Positions 63,060-64,000 of a stretch of DNA of 64,000 nucleotides are shown here, in pieces. The notes under the pieces are model-generated. The model saw only the letters and a list, made by a program, of their open reading frames with translations, ran no database searches and had not been told where the DNA came from. Source of the DNA: Candidatus Methanoperedens nitratireducens (GTDB taxonomy: Archaea; Halobacteriota; Methanosarcinia; Methanosarcinales; Methanoperedenaceae); contig NZ_JMIY01000002.1 of the NCBI RefSeq assembly GCF_000685155.1, positions 310,774-374,773 of the forward strand. Reading direction: 5' to 3'. Every line of letters begins with the position of its first letter. Position 1 is the first letter of the stretch. A program made the position numbers and the translations under genes.

Positions 63060-63752
63060 TTACCCCATAATCTGCTCATCGCTTTCAATCCTTCCATCGC
63101 GCATGGTAATTATCCGCCCTGTCTGCTGTGATACGGCTGTATCGTGCGTCACGACGAGTATGGTCTGCCCTCTTTCGCTGAGTTCTTTGAGAATCCCGAC
63201 GATCATATCCCGTGTCTTTGTATCCACTTCTCCGGTAGGTTCATCTGCAAGGATTATCGCAGGATGGTTTGCTAATGCTCTGGCTATGGCCACACGCTGC
63301 TGCTCTCCTCCTGATAGCTCTGATGGCCTGTGGTTTATTCTCTCAGCAAGTCCCATCTGGGCGAGCAGTTCTATTGCTCTTTCTCTTCGTCTATTCTTCG
63401 GGACTCTGGCAAAGCGCATGGCAATATCAATATTCTCCAGTGCCGAAAGTGTGGGTATAAGGTTGAAATGCTGGAACACAAACCCTATCTTTTCACGGCG
63501 CAGTCTTGGGGCATCGCTCTCCTTTGCTTCTGTCACTTCAGTATCATCGATAAACACACTGCCGCCTGTGGGTTTATCAAGAAGTCCTATCATGGAGAGC
63601 AGGGTGGACTTTCCACTCCCTGAAGGTCCAACTATGCTTAAGAGCTCACCTTTTCTTACATCAAAACTCACATCTGTTAGCGCATGTACAGGGATTTTAC
63701 CCTGCATATACGTTTTTGAGAGACCTCTGACACGGAGTACAGGTTCACTCAT
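63060..63752 (-). CDS. ABC transporter ATP-binding protein (MacB/LolD class), second system
   Basis: A 230-residue ATPase with Walker A GPSGSGKST, Q-loop FVFQHFNLIPTLS, signature LSGGEQQRVAIARAL, Walker B IILADEPTGEVD and H-loop VTHD. It serves the permease encoded just upstream, whose end it overlaps by eight bases. Similar to, but distinct from, the ATPase at 7.4 kb. Confidence 0.93.
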   Translation of the reverse strand: MSEPVLRVRGLSKTYMQGKIPVHALTDVSFDVRKGELLSIVGPSGSGKSTLLSMIGLLDKPTGGSVFIDDTEVTEAKESDAPRLRREKIGFVFQHFNLIPTLSALENIDIAMRFARVPKNRRRERAIELLAQMGLAERINHRPSELSGGEQQRVAIARALANHPAIILADEPTGEVDTKTRDMIVGILKELSERGQTILVVTHDTAVSQQTGRIITMRDGRIESDEQIMG

Positions 63753-64000
63753 AGCGCAAAGCCTCCATCGGGCTCATTTTCGCTGCCCGGTACGCAGGGT
63801 AGGTACCTGATAGTATACCGAGAAGAATAGCGAAAACAATAGCGATCATAATAAGTCTTGGTGTAATTGTAAAAAGAACAGTGCCACGGGAAGCGAGATA
63901 ATCATTCAAATAATATACAAAGGCTCCGCCACCGATGATACCGATGATGCCTCCAAGTATTCCCATCAGTGCGGCCTCTCCGACTGTTATGAAGAGTATA
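63745..64000 (-). CDS. MacB/FtsX-type ABC permease, cut by the window edge
   Basis: Only the C-terminal part is present. It begins outside the window; the readable frame runs from the edge through FITVGEAALMGILGG, a membrane helix and GTYPAYRAAKMSPMEALRYE, the typical end of MacB-like permeases. The end overlaps the ATPase gene. It is the partner of that ATPase and a paralogue of the permease at 4.8 kb. Confidence 0.88.
   Translation of the reverse strand, partial: ILFITVGEAALMGILGGIIGIIGGGAFVYYLNDYLASRGTVLFTITPRLIMIAIVFAILLGILSGTYPAYRAAKMSPMEALRYE

Overview
The window is chromosomal DNA of a euryarchaeon, most likely of the Methanosarcinales or ANME-2 lineage. A Candidatus Methanoperedens-like organism is my best guess, not a proof. 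The evidence: RNA polymerase genes split as H, B'', B', A', A'' followed by L30e, NusA, S12 and S7; methanogen-type CO dehydrogenase/acetyl-CoA synthase genes (cdhA, cdhB, cdhC, cooC); four DUF1673-type membrane proteins; a DUF2124 protein; archaeal GluRS, LplA/LplB and TPI; a tRNA-Lys with an intron; and TATA-box promoters.

Layout. 0.3-3.9 kb: a putative self-regulated operon of an HTH protein, four paralogous GWCP membrane proteins and two tiny membrane proteins. 4.0-11.4 kb: a secreted dienelactone-hydrolase-like lipoprotein, a leftward MacB-type ABC exporter operon with a COG1361-like surface protein, a membrane-anchored winged-helix regulator, a methyltransferase and a CcdA-like thiol transporter. 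11.5-19.3 kb: a tetraether-lipid-synthase-like radical SAM enzyme behind a structured leader, HemD, a TrmO-like protein, tRNA-Val, argG, two unlisted-size small proteins, split lipoate ligase and an FNR-like reductase. 19.3-27.4 kb: a kinase-like protein, an ABC-2 exporter, an aminotransferase, a PHI-MTAP-phosphoribosyltransferase group, a KaiC-like ATPase and TPI. 27.5-39.5 kb: tRNA-Lys, the rpo/ribosomal block with a striking array of hairpins between nusA and rps12, ribH, tRNA-His and gltX. 39.5-50.7 kb: an acylphosphatase with a heptad tail, gcvH, small winged-helix proteins, a cupredoxin lipoprotein, a cluster of KGG-repeat stress-type proteins, a roadblock/KaiC pair, exonuclease VII, a DUF151 nuclease and RNase HII. 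50.9-56.4 kb: cdhABC-cooC. 56.3-61 kb: a mosaic accessory region. 61-64 kb: a frameshifted SnoaL gene, a rhodanese lipoprotein, DUF2124, a PCP_red/CGGC protein and a second MacB-type ABC system cut by the window edge.

How it works together. Core transcription and translation, C1 metabolism (CODH/ACS), lipoate/GcvH chemistry, purine and methylthioadenosine salvage and envelope export are all represented. The most unusual part is 56.3-61 kb, where cdhD and cdhE would be expected. The end of cooC is followed by a truncated PIN toxin with an antitoxin-like partner, a 50-bp second copy of the cooC 3' end, and a very AT-rich island. The island encodes a 744-residue HEIGH metallopeptidase with what look like three tandem AsnC/RAM-like sensor repeats, plus small membrane proteins. 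A 13-bp sequence from the cooC tail is repeated at both ends of the island. Other unexplained structures are a dispersed hairpin repeat (three copies), interleaved helices after a small gene at 17.1 kb, and hairpin leaders at 11.5 and 14.2 kb.
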